Assembly: GCA_023522315.1 (NCBI GenBank)
Contig: JAHCSU010000233.1
Location: forward strand, 1-64,000
DNA from: Nostoc sp. CCCryo 231-06
Lineage (GTDB): Bacteria > Cyanobacteriota > Cyanobacteriia > Cyanobacteriales > Nostocaceae
Length of the DNA stretch: 64,000 bases
Direction of reading: 5' to 3'
The notes under the pieces were generated by a model. That model did no database searches, was not told the DNA's origin, and saw nothing but the letters and a program-made list of their open reading frames with translations. Position numbers and translations under genes: made by a program. Shown here in pieces: positions 46,201-54,500 of the stretch; within the stretch, counting starts at the first letter, position 1; the number at the start of each line of letters is the position of its first letter.

Positions 46201-46605
46201 TTAGGATTTTGGGCTTTTGCCTCGTTCTAAAGCTCTTGATGCTGGTGGCGGAGGTTCGGGCGGCTTTTGAAGGATTTCAATAATTGCAGTAATGACTTCA
46301 TTGATTTTTTTATTCCTCAGTTTCCCTATATATCGAATAACATTACTTTTATCAACCGTAGCAATAATGTTAGGACGAATGTAGCAAGGATTTAAGTTTA
46401 ATTTACCAACTCTGAAGTCTTGGTCTTCTAACTTAATTTCATAGTCTCTACCTACTTTACTAGTGATAGGACAGACGAGCATATTATTACTATCTGATTC
46501 TGCAATTACTAAAGTAGGTCGTCTTTTAGTGGTTGATGCATCAGAAAATGGGAAAGGTATTGAGATGACATCACCTTTGCCAAGATTTTCTATAGATGTT
46601 TCCAA
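46201..46605 (-). CDS. MazF/PemK-family toxin
   Basis: The 134-residue product has the MazF fold signatures: GDVISIPFPFSDASTTKRRP (beta-barrel start with the basic TKRRP loop), TLVIAESDSNNMLVCPITSK and KLNLNPCYIRPNIIATVDKS. MazF toxins are ribosome-independent endoribonucleases that cut mRNA. A proline-rich tail (PPEPPPPASRALERG) extends the usual length by about 20 residues. It overlaps the 3' end of the upstream gene by 16 bases, the usual antitoxin-toxin order. Confidence 0.85.
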   Translation of the reverse strand: METSIENLGKGDVISIPFPFSDASTTKRRPTLVIAESDSNNMLVCPITSKVGRDYEIKLEDQDFRVGKLNLNPCYIRPNIIATVDKSNVIRYIGKLRNKKINEVITAIIEILQKPPEPPPPASRALERGKSPKS

Positions 46606-46871
46606 GCTTCATCTTCCTCTGCATCAAGCCAAATTTTGTTAAGCGATGACTCACTTAATTCCTGAAAATCTTTCACTAATATTTGAGAATTATGTTCATT
46701 ACTGTCTGGCAAATTCTTAACTATTTCAAGTGGTAGTCCGGTTAGTTTTGCTACTAAAGCTAAATCAATACCTTCGTGCAGCATGTTGAGTGCAACTTGG
46801 GTTAATCCCTGCTGCAAACCTTGCTCCCATGCTTCGCGTAAGGTTTGAGATTGAATTGCAAAGTCATGCAT
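46590..46871 (-). CDS. Putative antitoxin with Rpn-tail-like N-terminal half
   Basis: The 93-residue product is placed and overlapped as the antitoxin of the MazF-type toxin. Its first half (LREAWEQGLQQGLTQVALNM then IDLALVAKLTGLPLEIV) looks like the C-terminal tail of cyanobacterial Rpn/PD-(D/E)XK transposase-like proteins. Its second half (VKDFQELSESSLNKIWLDAE then EDEAWKHL) has the acidic, Trp-containing look of a MazE-type toxin-binding tail. The combination suggests domain capture. No classical DNA-binding domain is obvious. Confidence 0.7.
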   Translation of the reverse strand: MHDFAIQSQTLREAWEQGLQQGLTQVALNMLHEGIDLALVAKLTGLPLEIVKNLPDSNEHNSQILVKDFQELSESSLNKIWLDAEEDEAWKHL

Positions 46872-47001
46872 GATTTTCAGTTCGTATTATACTCTACTTT
46901 AATAATACCTCGAATATTAAGCTTATCGTTGTGTAAGTTATTTCTGTATGAATATTAAATTTTCCATTTTGGCTGTTGTACATTCCATTTTTAAACCACT
47001 A

Positions 47002-49857
47002 TTAGATAGCTTGCTGATTTAGCGGAATTACAATTACAAATTCTGTACCTTGCCCAGGAGCAGAAATACATTGTAATGTTCCCCGATGTTTTTGAGTGAT
47101 AATCTGATAACTAATAGATAAACCTAACCCAGTACCTTTACCAACTGGTTTAGTAGTAAAGAATGGTTCAAATAAGTGTTTTTGTACCTTTTCTGGAATG
47201 CCTGTACCATTATCAGCAATGCTAATAACTATTTGATTTTCGCTAGTGAGTTTAGTATGAATGCGTATCTGGGGAGTAGCAAGCGCTTTTTCCCCTACTC
47301 CCCACTCCCGTTCGGCTTCTCTACGAGACGCTACGCGAACGCTCACGGCAAGCCCATTCCCCACTGCCTCTTCTAAAGCATCGATCGCATTTGCCAGAAG
47401 ATTCATAAATACCTGATTCAGTTGTCCAGCATAACATTCTACTAATGGCAGGTCGCCGTACTCTTTGATCACCTCAATTGGTAGATTGTTAGATTTAGGC
47501 TTGAGGCGATGTTCCAGAATCAGCAACGTACTATCGATACCCTCATGGATATTCACAGCTTTCATCTCTGCTTCATCTAAGCGAGAAAAGTTTCGTAGAG
47601 ATAGAACGATTTCTGTAATTCTTTCAGCACCAACTGTCATAGAAGTTAGCAAGTTTGGTAAGTCTGCCATCAGAAAATCTAAGTCGATCGCTTCTGTTTC
47701 TTTTTGAATTTCAGTGACTGGATTAGGATAGTTTTTTTGGTATAATTGCATCAGTCTCAATAAATCTTGGATATATTGATTGGCAAAAGTGATATTGCCA
47801 TAGATAAAGTTAACTGGGTTATTGATTTCGTGCGCTACACCTGCTACCAACTGCCCCAAACTGGACATTTTTTCACTCTGCACCAGTTGAGATGCTAGAT
47901 GCTTTGCTTCTTGGCGCAATTGTGCTTCTGAGTATTGCAATATCTGCTCTGCTTGTTTGCGCTGGGTAATGTCGTGGAGAATGACAACATACTCCTGAAA
48001 ATCCTGATGGGGTCGGTCTGAGATGGAAATTTCTAGGCTTTTGTTTTTTCCATTGTGCAGTAGGGTTTGTTCGCTGCGCTTTGTCCACTCGTCTGGATAG
48101 TAGACTAATGCAGATAGCCATTTGTTGAGGTGATTTCCCCGCAACTCAGATGGTTTGACACCAAAGAAAGATTCAGTTGCTGGATTAGCTTGCTGGATAA
48201 TGCCTCGATCATCCACGACTAAAATACCATCCTGGGCGACAGTAAACAGGTGTTCGGCAGCTTCTCTTGCTTCTGCGATCGCCACCACTTGAGGTAAACT
48301 TGTCCAACAAGCGATCGCTACTCCCACAAATGCCACACTCATCAGTAACACCACAAATAGATTTTCACCCGCCGAAGTTGCAACTTTGTTAAGTTTGACA
48401 CCAAATAACCAGCCAACTCCGACTGCGCTGCACAGTAAAAATATCAGGATGCTCACCTGGAGAACTACTGAGTCTTTGATAATTACCACAGGGCGCGATT
48501 TATATCGCCGCATCCACCAATTGGGATGGAATGGAGGGAAGTTCACACGGCGAATCACTGCATCTATTCCCATGACACCAATGGGAAATAATAGCCCAAT
48601 TAGCAAGTTGAGCCAACCCCAGGCAAGTCCGCCCACCACTAGCACCACAATTTCTAACAGCAGAATGGCCAGAGATATGCGAGGGAACAAAACTTCCGGG
48701 CGATCGCGCCGCAGCCAAAGCCCCAGATGTAATAACATAAAGGAGACAAACCAGCCAACATTTGCAACGGCCACGATTCGCGCTACATCTCCCCAAATTA
48801 GATAGATTAGGCATAGCACCAGTGTCAAGGTTAGCGCTGGGACAAACACACCCCGGCGTGATACAACGGAAAATACTGGTGAAATGTGTTTGTCTAACGC
48901 CAACTGATACAAAATTCTAGGACAATTAGAAACGACCGTTGCCGAACCTAAAAGACTTGCAGCCACCAGCAAAAAGGAAACACTTATAGCGGCTGATTTT
49001 CCCCAGAAGGGCTGAGAAGCCGCCACAAGATTCAGAAAAGCATTATCTTTGAGGCTTGAATCTGTTGCTAACCGCATCATTACCCAAGACCCCCCTAAAA
49101 AGATGGGTGGCATCATCCAAGCCGCAACGTCTAGAAAGCGCAGCGTCTGAGTGGGTTGGCGGCTATCGGCGACAAAAGAAGAAGCTGTTTCACAACTGTA
49201 GGTTGCATAAGTGACGAAAAAGAACCACTTTGCCCAATCTACAAAGCTCAAAGATGACCAATTGCTAGGAAAAAACCCAGGACTATCACTAGAGAACGTT
49301 AACCAGCCAAGACCCTCTACACAAAAGATGATTAGCAGTCCAAAGGCTGGAATTGCAAAAAACAAATGTAAAATACTTAGGGCGCGAGTCCCACTAAACG
49401 CCACGATAAACGGCAACAGTGTAAAGCCAATATCCAGAAATATTTCTGGACAGGCTATACCCAGCGCCTCCATATTCACCTTAATTAAATCTCTGAGTAC
49501 GATGGTATTAACTGCTAAGTAGGAAACCCAGTTGAGGAGGTATCCAATTGCGGCATAGCAAGCTAGTCCTGGGTAGTTTTGCAGCAACTTGGTAGCATAA
49601 TTAGGTGTTCCTCCAGCGACATTCATAAAATGCATACCCAAGCGTTTTACCTGATAATTGAGCAGCATTCCGAAAATCACCGCAGGTATCCAGACAAAAA
49701 TAGCTTGGGAACCGAGAGCAGCATGAATTGCTGGAACCAATGCTGTCCAGGAAATATGAGCTGTCAAGCCAAAGCCCCAACTTTCAACAGCACTCAGGCT
49801 TCTAGTCAAGCGAGGGTAAGAAGATTGGCCCAAAGTGGCATGAGCAGGATGGGACAT
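47002..49857 (-). CDS. APC-type transporter fused to PAS-HisKA-HATPase histidine kinase
   Basis: The 951-residue protein begins with an amino-acid permease (APC superfamily) domain of about 12 membrane segments, residues about 15-440 (LSAVESWGFGLTAHISWTAL, FVTYATYSCETASSFVADSR). Two more helices lie at about 465-515. A PAS domain (about 535-650, GILVVDDRGIIQQANPATES) leads to a HisKA domain with His676 in GVAHEINNPVNF. A HATPase follows (N box NQVFMNLLANAIDALEEAV, G boxes ADNGTGIP and GKGTGLGLSI). It probably senses an amino acid or amine through the transporter part, as CbrA does with an SSS-type domain. Repeat-derived residues (VSVRVASRREAE) lie between N and G1 boxes. No response regulator is adjacent. 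Confidence 0.9.
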   Translation of the reverse strand: MSHPAHATLGQSSYPRLTRSLSAVESWGFGLTAHISWTALVPAIHAALGSQAIFVWIPAVIFGMLLNYQVKRLGMHFMNVAGGTPNYATKLLQNYPGLACYAAIGYLLNWVSYLAVNTIVLRDLIKVNMEALGIACPEIFLDIGFTLLPFIVAFSGTRALSILHLFFAIPAFGLLIIFCVEGLGWLTFSSDSPGFFPSNWSSLSFVDWAKWFFFVTYATYSCETASSFVADSRQPTQTLRFLDVAAWMMPPIFLGGSWVMMRLATDSSLKDNAFLNLVAASQPFWGKSAAISVSFLLVAASLLGSATVVSNCPRILYQLALDKHISPVFSVVSRRGVFVPALTLTLVLCLIYLIWGDVARIVAVANVGWFVSFMLLHLGLWLRRDRPEVLFPRISLAILLLEIVVLVVGGLAWGWLNLLIGLLFPIGVMGIDAVIRRVNFPPFHPNWWMRRYKSRPVVIIKDSVVLQVSILIFLLCSAVGVGWLFGVKLNKVATSAGENLFVVLLMSVAFVGVAIACWTSLPQVVAIAEAREAAEHLFTVAQDGILVVDDRGIIQQANPATESFFGVKPSELRGNHLNKWLSALVYYPDEWTKRSEQTLLHNGKNKSLEISISDRPHQDFQEYVVILHDITQRKQAEQILQYSEAQLRQEAKHLASQLVQSEKMSSLGQLVAGVAHEINNPVNFIYGNITFANQYIQDLLRLMQLYQKNYPNPVTEIQKETEAIDLDFLMADLPNLLTSMTVGAERITEIVLSLRNFSRLDEAEMKAVNIHEGIDSTLLILEHRLKPKSNNLPIEVIKEYGDLPLVECYAGQLNQVFMNLLANAIDALEEAVGNGLAVSVRVASRREAEREWGVGEKALATPQIRIHTKLTSENQIVISIADNGTGIPEKVQKHLFEPFFTTKPVGKGTGLGLSISYQIITQKHRGTLQCISAPGQGTEFVIVIPLNQQAI

Positions 49858-50006
49858 AATTTGCAGTGCTGGGTGCGATACTGTAATTAAGGTTATTAGC
49901 TAGAGTTCCCATCTCTTAAATGTTCTGAACAGAGACTTTTTGCTCGGAATCATAACATATTCACAATGCCAGCATTTCTTAACGGTGCAGCTTAAATAAG
50001 CTATCT

Positions 50007-51575
50007 TTACTCCCACTCCATACTTTCAGGAAGTTTCTTATTGAGAAAGCGATCCATGCACCGCTCCGCCAAAGCCGCGATGGTTAGCGATGGGTTAGTG
50101 CAGGCAGTCGAACCAGGAATGAGAGAACCATCAACAACAAATAAGTTAGAATAGCCGTGGACTTTGCCGTAAGTGTTACATACAGCACCTATAGTTGCAC
50201 CACCAAGGGGATGTGCTGTAGCGCTAAAGTCAATCTGTGCCCCAAAAGTAGTACCATTAGCTTGGTTGAGCCGTTGGTAAGTATACTGGTTAGCCTGGGT
50301 AATTTTCTGATTGTTGGCTGAGTTTTTCGGCCAGAACAGATTAGCTGATTGCGTAGAAGTATTGTAAGTCAGATAGCCCTCTGGCTTGGCGATCGCTAGG
50401 CTCAGAGGAGCTAAAACACCTTGTGGAACTATCGGAAAAGGAAGTTGCTCGATTACTAATGGAGCGATGGGATTGTCCAAGTCCTCAATTACTACCGATG
50501 CTGGCCCGCCCAGCGTAGGATTAGTTTGACCAGAGGTGACGATCGCAGTCACTCCATCACCGTTAGTTCCCCACAATTTTCCGACTTGATTGTTCAGGCG
50601 GCGCAATGTCCCATTGTGCTTGGCACGTAAAAGCAATTCGGTGGTGCCAATGGAACCGGCTGCTAAAAACAGATAGCGACAGATAAAGGATTTTTTAGCT
50701 AGTACAACTCCTTGCTCATTGATTTGATTGCAGGTAACTCGGAAACGCCCAGCATGATATTCTTCGATCGTGTTTACTACGTGTAGGGGTCGGATTTCCA
50801 CCTTTTTAGTAGCTTCTGCTATGCTGAGATAATTTCGATCTAAGCTATTTTTTGCACCACTGTTAAGACCATAGTAAACTTGACCTGCGATCGCAGAAGG
50901 AACCTTCTTACCGGCGATTTCTTGTCGAACGATATCCCAATCAACAGCGATATCAAGCTTCCTAGCTCTTAAACCAGCTTTGGCTGCTTGCTCTAATAAA
51001 ATGCGGCTTGCTAAATAGTAGTCAGTCTGTAAAATCTCATCCGGTATAGGAGATGGTTTGATGATGGAACGCACCCTTGGATAGTAAACTTTATCCAATT
51101 CCTCATATTTGATGCTGCGTGGAAAGACTTGATAAAAAAGTTCTTTAGTTGGCTGATAACTGACAGCATTGTAGACTAGCGAACCGCCTCCCACCCCCGC
51201 CCCACGATAAGCAATAATGCCATCGCCTACCTTAACATCAAGGACACCAGTGTATACATCAATCGGAACTTGGTTGAATATAACTGTAGTCGGACTTAGC
51301 CAAGTAGACCGACCATCGGGGTTTTGATATGTGGAGAAAGTATTACCTGCGGCAGTAATTGGCCATCGTCGTCCTCGCTCTAATACTATGGTTTTAATTC
51401 CAGCTTCACCAAGACGCAATGCTGCAACTGCTCCGCCAAAACCGCTACCAATCACCAGCGCTTCTACACATTCTTCACCACGATAGGAGGCAGAAGCAAT
51501 GTTAGGCACAGCTATACTTGCAGTTGCTGCCAGTGTTGCCTGAATAAATTGACGACGTTTAATTACGCCTGACAT
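50007..51575 (-). CDS. GMC-type FAD oxidoreductase, cholesterol-oxidase-like, Tat-exported
   Basis: The 522-residue protein has a twin-arginine signal (KRRQFIQATLAATASIAVP). The FAD-binding ALVIGSGFGGAVAALRLGEA follows at about residue 38, then AYRGAGVGGGSLVYNAVSY, LFLAAGSIGTTELLLRAK and the C-terminal VVDGSLIPGSTACTNPSLTI with HPLGG (catalytic His region). This layout is that of cholesterol oxidase/GMC enzymes, which oxidise sterols or other alcohols with O2. The true substrate is unknown; hopanoids or secondary alcohols are possible in a cyanobacterium. Monocistronic as far as seen. Confidence 0.88.
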   Translation of the reverse strand: MSGVIKRRQFIQATLAATASIAVPNIASASYRGEECVEALVIGSGFGGAVAALRLGEAGIKTIVLERGRRWPITAAGNTFSTYQNPDGRSTWLSPTTVIFNQVPIDVYTGVLDVKVGDGIIAYRGAGVGGGSLVYNAVSYQPTKELFYQVFPRSIKYEELDKVYYPRVRSIIKPSPIPDEILQTDYYLASRILLEQAAKAGLRARKLDIAVDWDIVRQEIAGKKVPSAIAGQVYYGLNSGAKNSLDRNYLSIAEATKKVEIRPLHVVNTIEEYHAGRFRVTCNQINEQGVVLAKKSFICRYLFLAAGSIGTTELLLRAKHNGTLRRLNNQVGKLWGTNGDGVTAIVTSGQTNPTLGGPASVVIEDLDNPIAPLVIEQLPFPIVPQGVLAPLSLAIAKPEGYLTYNTSTQSANLFWPKNSANNQKITQANQYTYQRLNQANGTTFGAQIDFSATAHPLGGATIGAVCNTYGKVHGYSNLFVVDGSLIPGSTACTNPSLTIAALAERCMDRFLNKKLPESMEWE

Positions 51576-52097
51576 AATTAATTTCCTGTATGAGTTGATT
51601 ATGCAGCGACACCTTTACATCCCAGTTGAAATAACTAGCTGGGTTGATGTCTTCAACGAATTACAGAAGTAACTTAAAAATATCGAGCACCTGGTTAGAG
51701 CGACTTCTGCTACACTCGTTGCACAATACCCAAAATACCAGTATCAAAAATAGTTGATCTGCCAAATTGCCAAAAACTTGTTTTTGTGTATTTATAGACT
51801 TCCAAATAAAAAAATATCCAACTAGTACAGGTTGGCGGAAATAAACCTACCACTTCATTACAGCCAGAAAACCCAAACTTACAGCCTGCGTAACTTTTTA
51901 ACGCCAGTTATTTGCTACCTGCAAGAACGCTAAGAACGTAGCTTGCTTCCTCGTAAGAATAGAAGTTGGCAGAGCTGCAAGGGCACACTGGCTCCTTTTG
52001 AGTATTTGACTTCCGCCTTGCGGTACGCCCGTAACACTTCACGGTATTCTTGATCAAACGTCAGCGAACAAGTTTATTGCAGCGAACTTTAAAAAGC
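51576..52097. other. Intergenic region between divergent GMC and tmk genes
   Basis: About 520 bases without a gene. Around 51920-51970 there is a dispersed repeat (GAACGTAGCTTGCTTCCTCG), and another patch (CCGCCTTGCGGTACGCCCG) lies at about 52014. Promoters for both flanking genes must lie here, but none is clear. Confidence 0.5.
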
Positions 52098-52757
52098 ATG
52101 AATGGCAAATTAATTGTATTTGAAGGGGTAGAAGGCTGTGGCAAAACCAGCCAAATGCAGCTTTGTTCTGAGTGGTTGGAAAGTCTGGGTGTTTCTGTGG
52201 TTGTTACTCGTGAACCAGGTGGAACAGAGTTAGGCTTACATCTTCGCCGCTTGCTATTAGAGAAGCCAAAGGATAAACTCTTCGGCACCGCTCAGGGCGA
52301 GCCAGTTGCACAAGTGACAGAACTTTTGTTGTATGCTGCTGACCGATCGCAACACGTTGAACAAGAACTCAAACCAAATCTCGCAGCAGGGAAATATATT
52401 TTATGCGATCGCTACACTGACTCTACCATTGCCTACCAAGGATATGGTCGTGGTCTTAACATGAGTTTAATCAATCAGCTTAATCATATTGCCACTGCTG
52501 GTTTAGAGAGTGACTTAACTATTTGGTTAGATGTCGATGTCGAAGTAGGACTAGCCCGTAAACGCAAAGATGGAATAGGGTTAGACCGCATTGAACAAGA
52601 AACAATCGCTTTTCATCGCCGCGTTCAGCAAGGATACGCAGAGTTAGCAGCATCCTATCCCTCAAGAATTGTGCGGGTAGATGGCAGCTTGAGTAAAGAA
52701 GCTGTACAACAAGTAATTCAAGGAATTTTGCGCGTACACCTGAAGGAGTTACCATAA
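52098..52757 (+). CDS. tmk: Thymidylate kinase
   Basis: Phosphorylates dTMP to dTDP. The 219-residue protein has the P-loop FEGVEGCGKTSQ at residues 8-19, the DR(Y/F) motif in CDRYTDSTIAYQGYGRG and VTREPGGTELG. The lid region (ARKRKDGIGLDRIEQE) places basic residues after the P-loop-distal strand, as in type II enzymes. I start at ATG 52098 since MNGKLIVFEG is the normal N-terminus; the frame is open to 52050. In many bacteria tmk is followed by holB, but here holB lies 17 kb away. Confidence 0.94.
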   Translation: MNGKLIVFEGVEGCGKTSQMQLCSEWLESLGVSVVVTREPGGTELGLHLRRLLLEKPKDKLFGTAQGEPVAQVTELLLYAADRSQHVEQELKPNLAAGKYILCDRYTDSTIAYQGYGRGLNMSLINQLNHIATAGLESDLTIWLDVDVEVGLARKRKDGIGLDRIEQETIAFHRRVQQGYAELAASYPSRIVRVDGSLSKEAVQQVIQGILRVHLKELP

Positions 52758-53065
52758 ACATCACCTCAAATTTTGAAGGCGAAATTTTTTTAACTATCTA
52801 CCTAACTGTCCTTGCATCCTTGGTTTAAATGGTCAGCTTTCAGATTTTTCAACCAGGTTTTTGTACTCAAAGTGACTACTTGATTAGATGAGCAAATTTA
52901 TACAAAAGCCCAAATGCTCCTATAGCAGTTGATTGTTATTAGTCATTTGTCCTTTTATAAATGACTAATACTTCTCTACGAGAGGCTGCGCCAACGACTT
53001 CTCTACGAGACGCTACGCGTAGCTTGCTTCCCCGCAGGGGTACGCTCAGTACAAGTGACCAATGA
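52758..53065. repeat. Intergenic region with tandem dispersed repeats
   Basis: At 52970-53045 two close copies of CTTCTCTACGAGA are followed by CGCTACGCGTAGCTTGCTTC and GGGGTACGC, the common Nostoc ACGAGACGC repeat. Nothing coding. Confidence 0.65.
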
Positions 53066-53368
53066 TTAACCAACCCGCTTAACTTCAAATCCCCGCAACC
53101 CTTCTGGTTCTTCGTACTCAACCACAACATCTTGAACTACAGCAGCAGGTGGCCCAGAGTGACACCAGCGAACCATATTATCTACAACATCTCGCGCCCC
53201 TTCAAAGACTGCTTCTACTCGATTATCGGGGAGATTTCGCACCCAGCCAGTTAATCCCAACTGGGTAGCTGTATCCACAGTTGAATAGCGATAGCCGACT
53301 CCTTGGACTCGGCCAGAAATGAATACATGGGCGCGGATGATCTTTGGCAGTGCTGTGGAATTCTGCAT
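53066..53368 (-). CDS. acyP: Acylphosphatase
   Basis: Hydrolyses carboxyl-phosphate bonds. The 100-residue protein shows both signature sequences: HVFISGRVQGVGYRYST (catalytic Arg in GRVQGVGYR) and GWVRNLPDNRVEAVFEG (catalytic Asn in GWVRN). The fold-closing C-terminal strand GLRGFEVKR is present. Length fits the family. No operon partner. Confidence 0.94.
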   Translation of the reverse strand: MQNSTALPKIIRAHVFISGRVQGVGYRYSTVDTATQLGLTGWVRNLPDNRVEAVFEGARDVVDNMVRWCHSGPPAAVVQDVVVEYEEPEGLRGFEVKRVG

Positions 53369-53406
53369 AGACTGGTATAATCTTTACGATTTCCAGTCTA
53401 CCTAGT

Positions 53407-53634
53407 TTGTGTATACACAAGCTGTTTTTAACTCCAACTACCGAACTTAATCCTGGTCTTTGTGATCGTCGTCATTGCTGCGATGTTTGTACTGGCGATC
53501 GCGATTATCTCATTCTTTATCACGTTGTTTCTACTTGCCACCGACATTCCCATAATTTTCCTCCTGAGTTAGCGAATCTCGTTATTCAGAGTCACTTTAG
53601 TAATTTGTCTATCTTTGGGAGTGTAGCAGAGTAG
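53407..53634 (+). CDS. Doubtful short ORF, possibly a gene remnant
   Basis: A 75-residue frame from TTG 53407 with a Cys/His-rich middle (LCDRRHCCDVCTGDRDYLI) and an ordered end (FPPELANLVIQSHFSNLSIF, GSVAE). No ribosome binding site. The C-terminal half looks protein-like, so this may be the decayed end of a longer gene. Confidence 0.35.
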   Translation: MCIHKLFLTPTTELNPGLCDRRHCCDVCTGDRDYLILYHVVSTCHRHSHNFPPELANLVIQSHFSNLSIFGSVAE

Positions 53635-53825
53635 TGATAAAGTATTTATGAACTACCCAAACCTACTTCTAGCGCTTATTATTTCTGCTGCTACCTTATG
53701 TACCCAGTTTTGACGTTGATTACCAACTTTGCGTGTTAGTTTAGTAATCTTTAACTGAGCTTTTTTAAATCTTCTAGAAGCCTTAATCAGTAGTCAGTTT
53801 TTAAACTTGGAATTTTGAATTGCTT

Positions 53826-54203
53826 ATGTCTAACTTGCCACCACTCAATACAGAAACAATTTGGGCAATTATTGACGAAAAACTTGATGATGCCACAGTC
53901 AACCAGTTGCTATGGCATTATTTAGGCTATCGCTATGATTCCTCAACTGCACAATGGGACACTAGCCTAGTTGCACCAGAATGGCAAGATGATTACCCCC
54001 AACCACCAAATTTTATTGAATCTCGCCCCGCAACAGTCAAGTTGACTCGTTCCATTCCTGTTGAAAATAAACAACTTCTCAAAGAAAAACTGGGTTTCAA
54101 AGGTTACAAAATTGGGGAATTTGGGCCTCGGCAAACTCGCAGGGCGACAGCAGCAGGTTGGTTGTTAAGTTATCTGCAACAAACTAACGGCAAAATTGAG
54201 TAA
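53826..54203 (+). CDS. DUF1823 family protein
   Basis: The 125-residue product matches the DUF1823 family of cyanobacteria and plastid-bearing eukaryotes. Motifs: LNTETIWAIIDEKLDDATVN, LGYRYDSSTAQWDTSLVAPE, RPATVKLTRSIPVENKQLLK and LGFKGYKIGEFGPRQTRRAT. It is soluble with no membrane segment, and the function is unknown. ATG 53826 is preferred to a TTG two codons upstream. Confidence 0.88.
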   Translation: MSNLPPLNTETIWAIIDEKLDDATVNQLLWHYLGYRYDSSTAQWDTSLVAPEWQDDYPQPPNFIESRPATVKLTRSIPVENKQLLKEKLGFKGYKIGEFGPRQTRRATAAGWLLSYLQQTNGKIE

Positions 54204-54500
54204 TTTTATACAGCAGATATTTAGCAATAACTATTTTAGTTTTACTTAATATCTGCTATTTAAGAACTTGATAAAAACCTTTAAATTTTAGTATTATAGG
54301 CAGTAAGTGTACTAAATACAATCTGGATATTAGTTAAAAAATAAATTCTAAAAACAGTCAAAAATAGCCAAATATTAGTAATTTTTATAAATAATTTATA
54401 AAATCATCCTCAAGATAGAAGCGCTAGTTATATAATTATTTCTCTAGAGCGATTTGAAAATTCAATTAATTATCCGAGAATACTTCTATCAACCCTTGAT

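Noticed and set aside
52939..53130. 63-residue minus-strand ORF overlapping acylphosphatase
   Set aside because: Encoded largely by the ACGAGACGC dispersed repeats (VASRREV repeated) and overlaps a clear gene.
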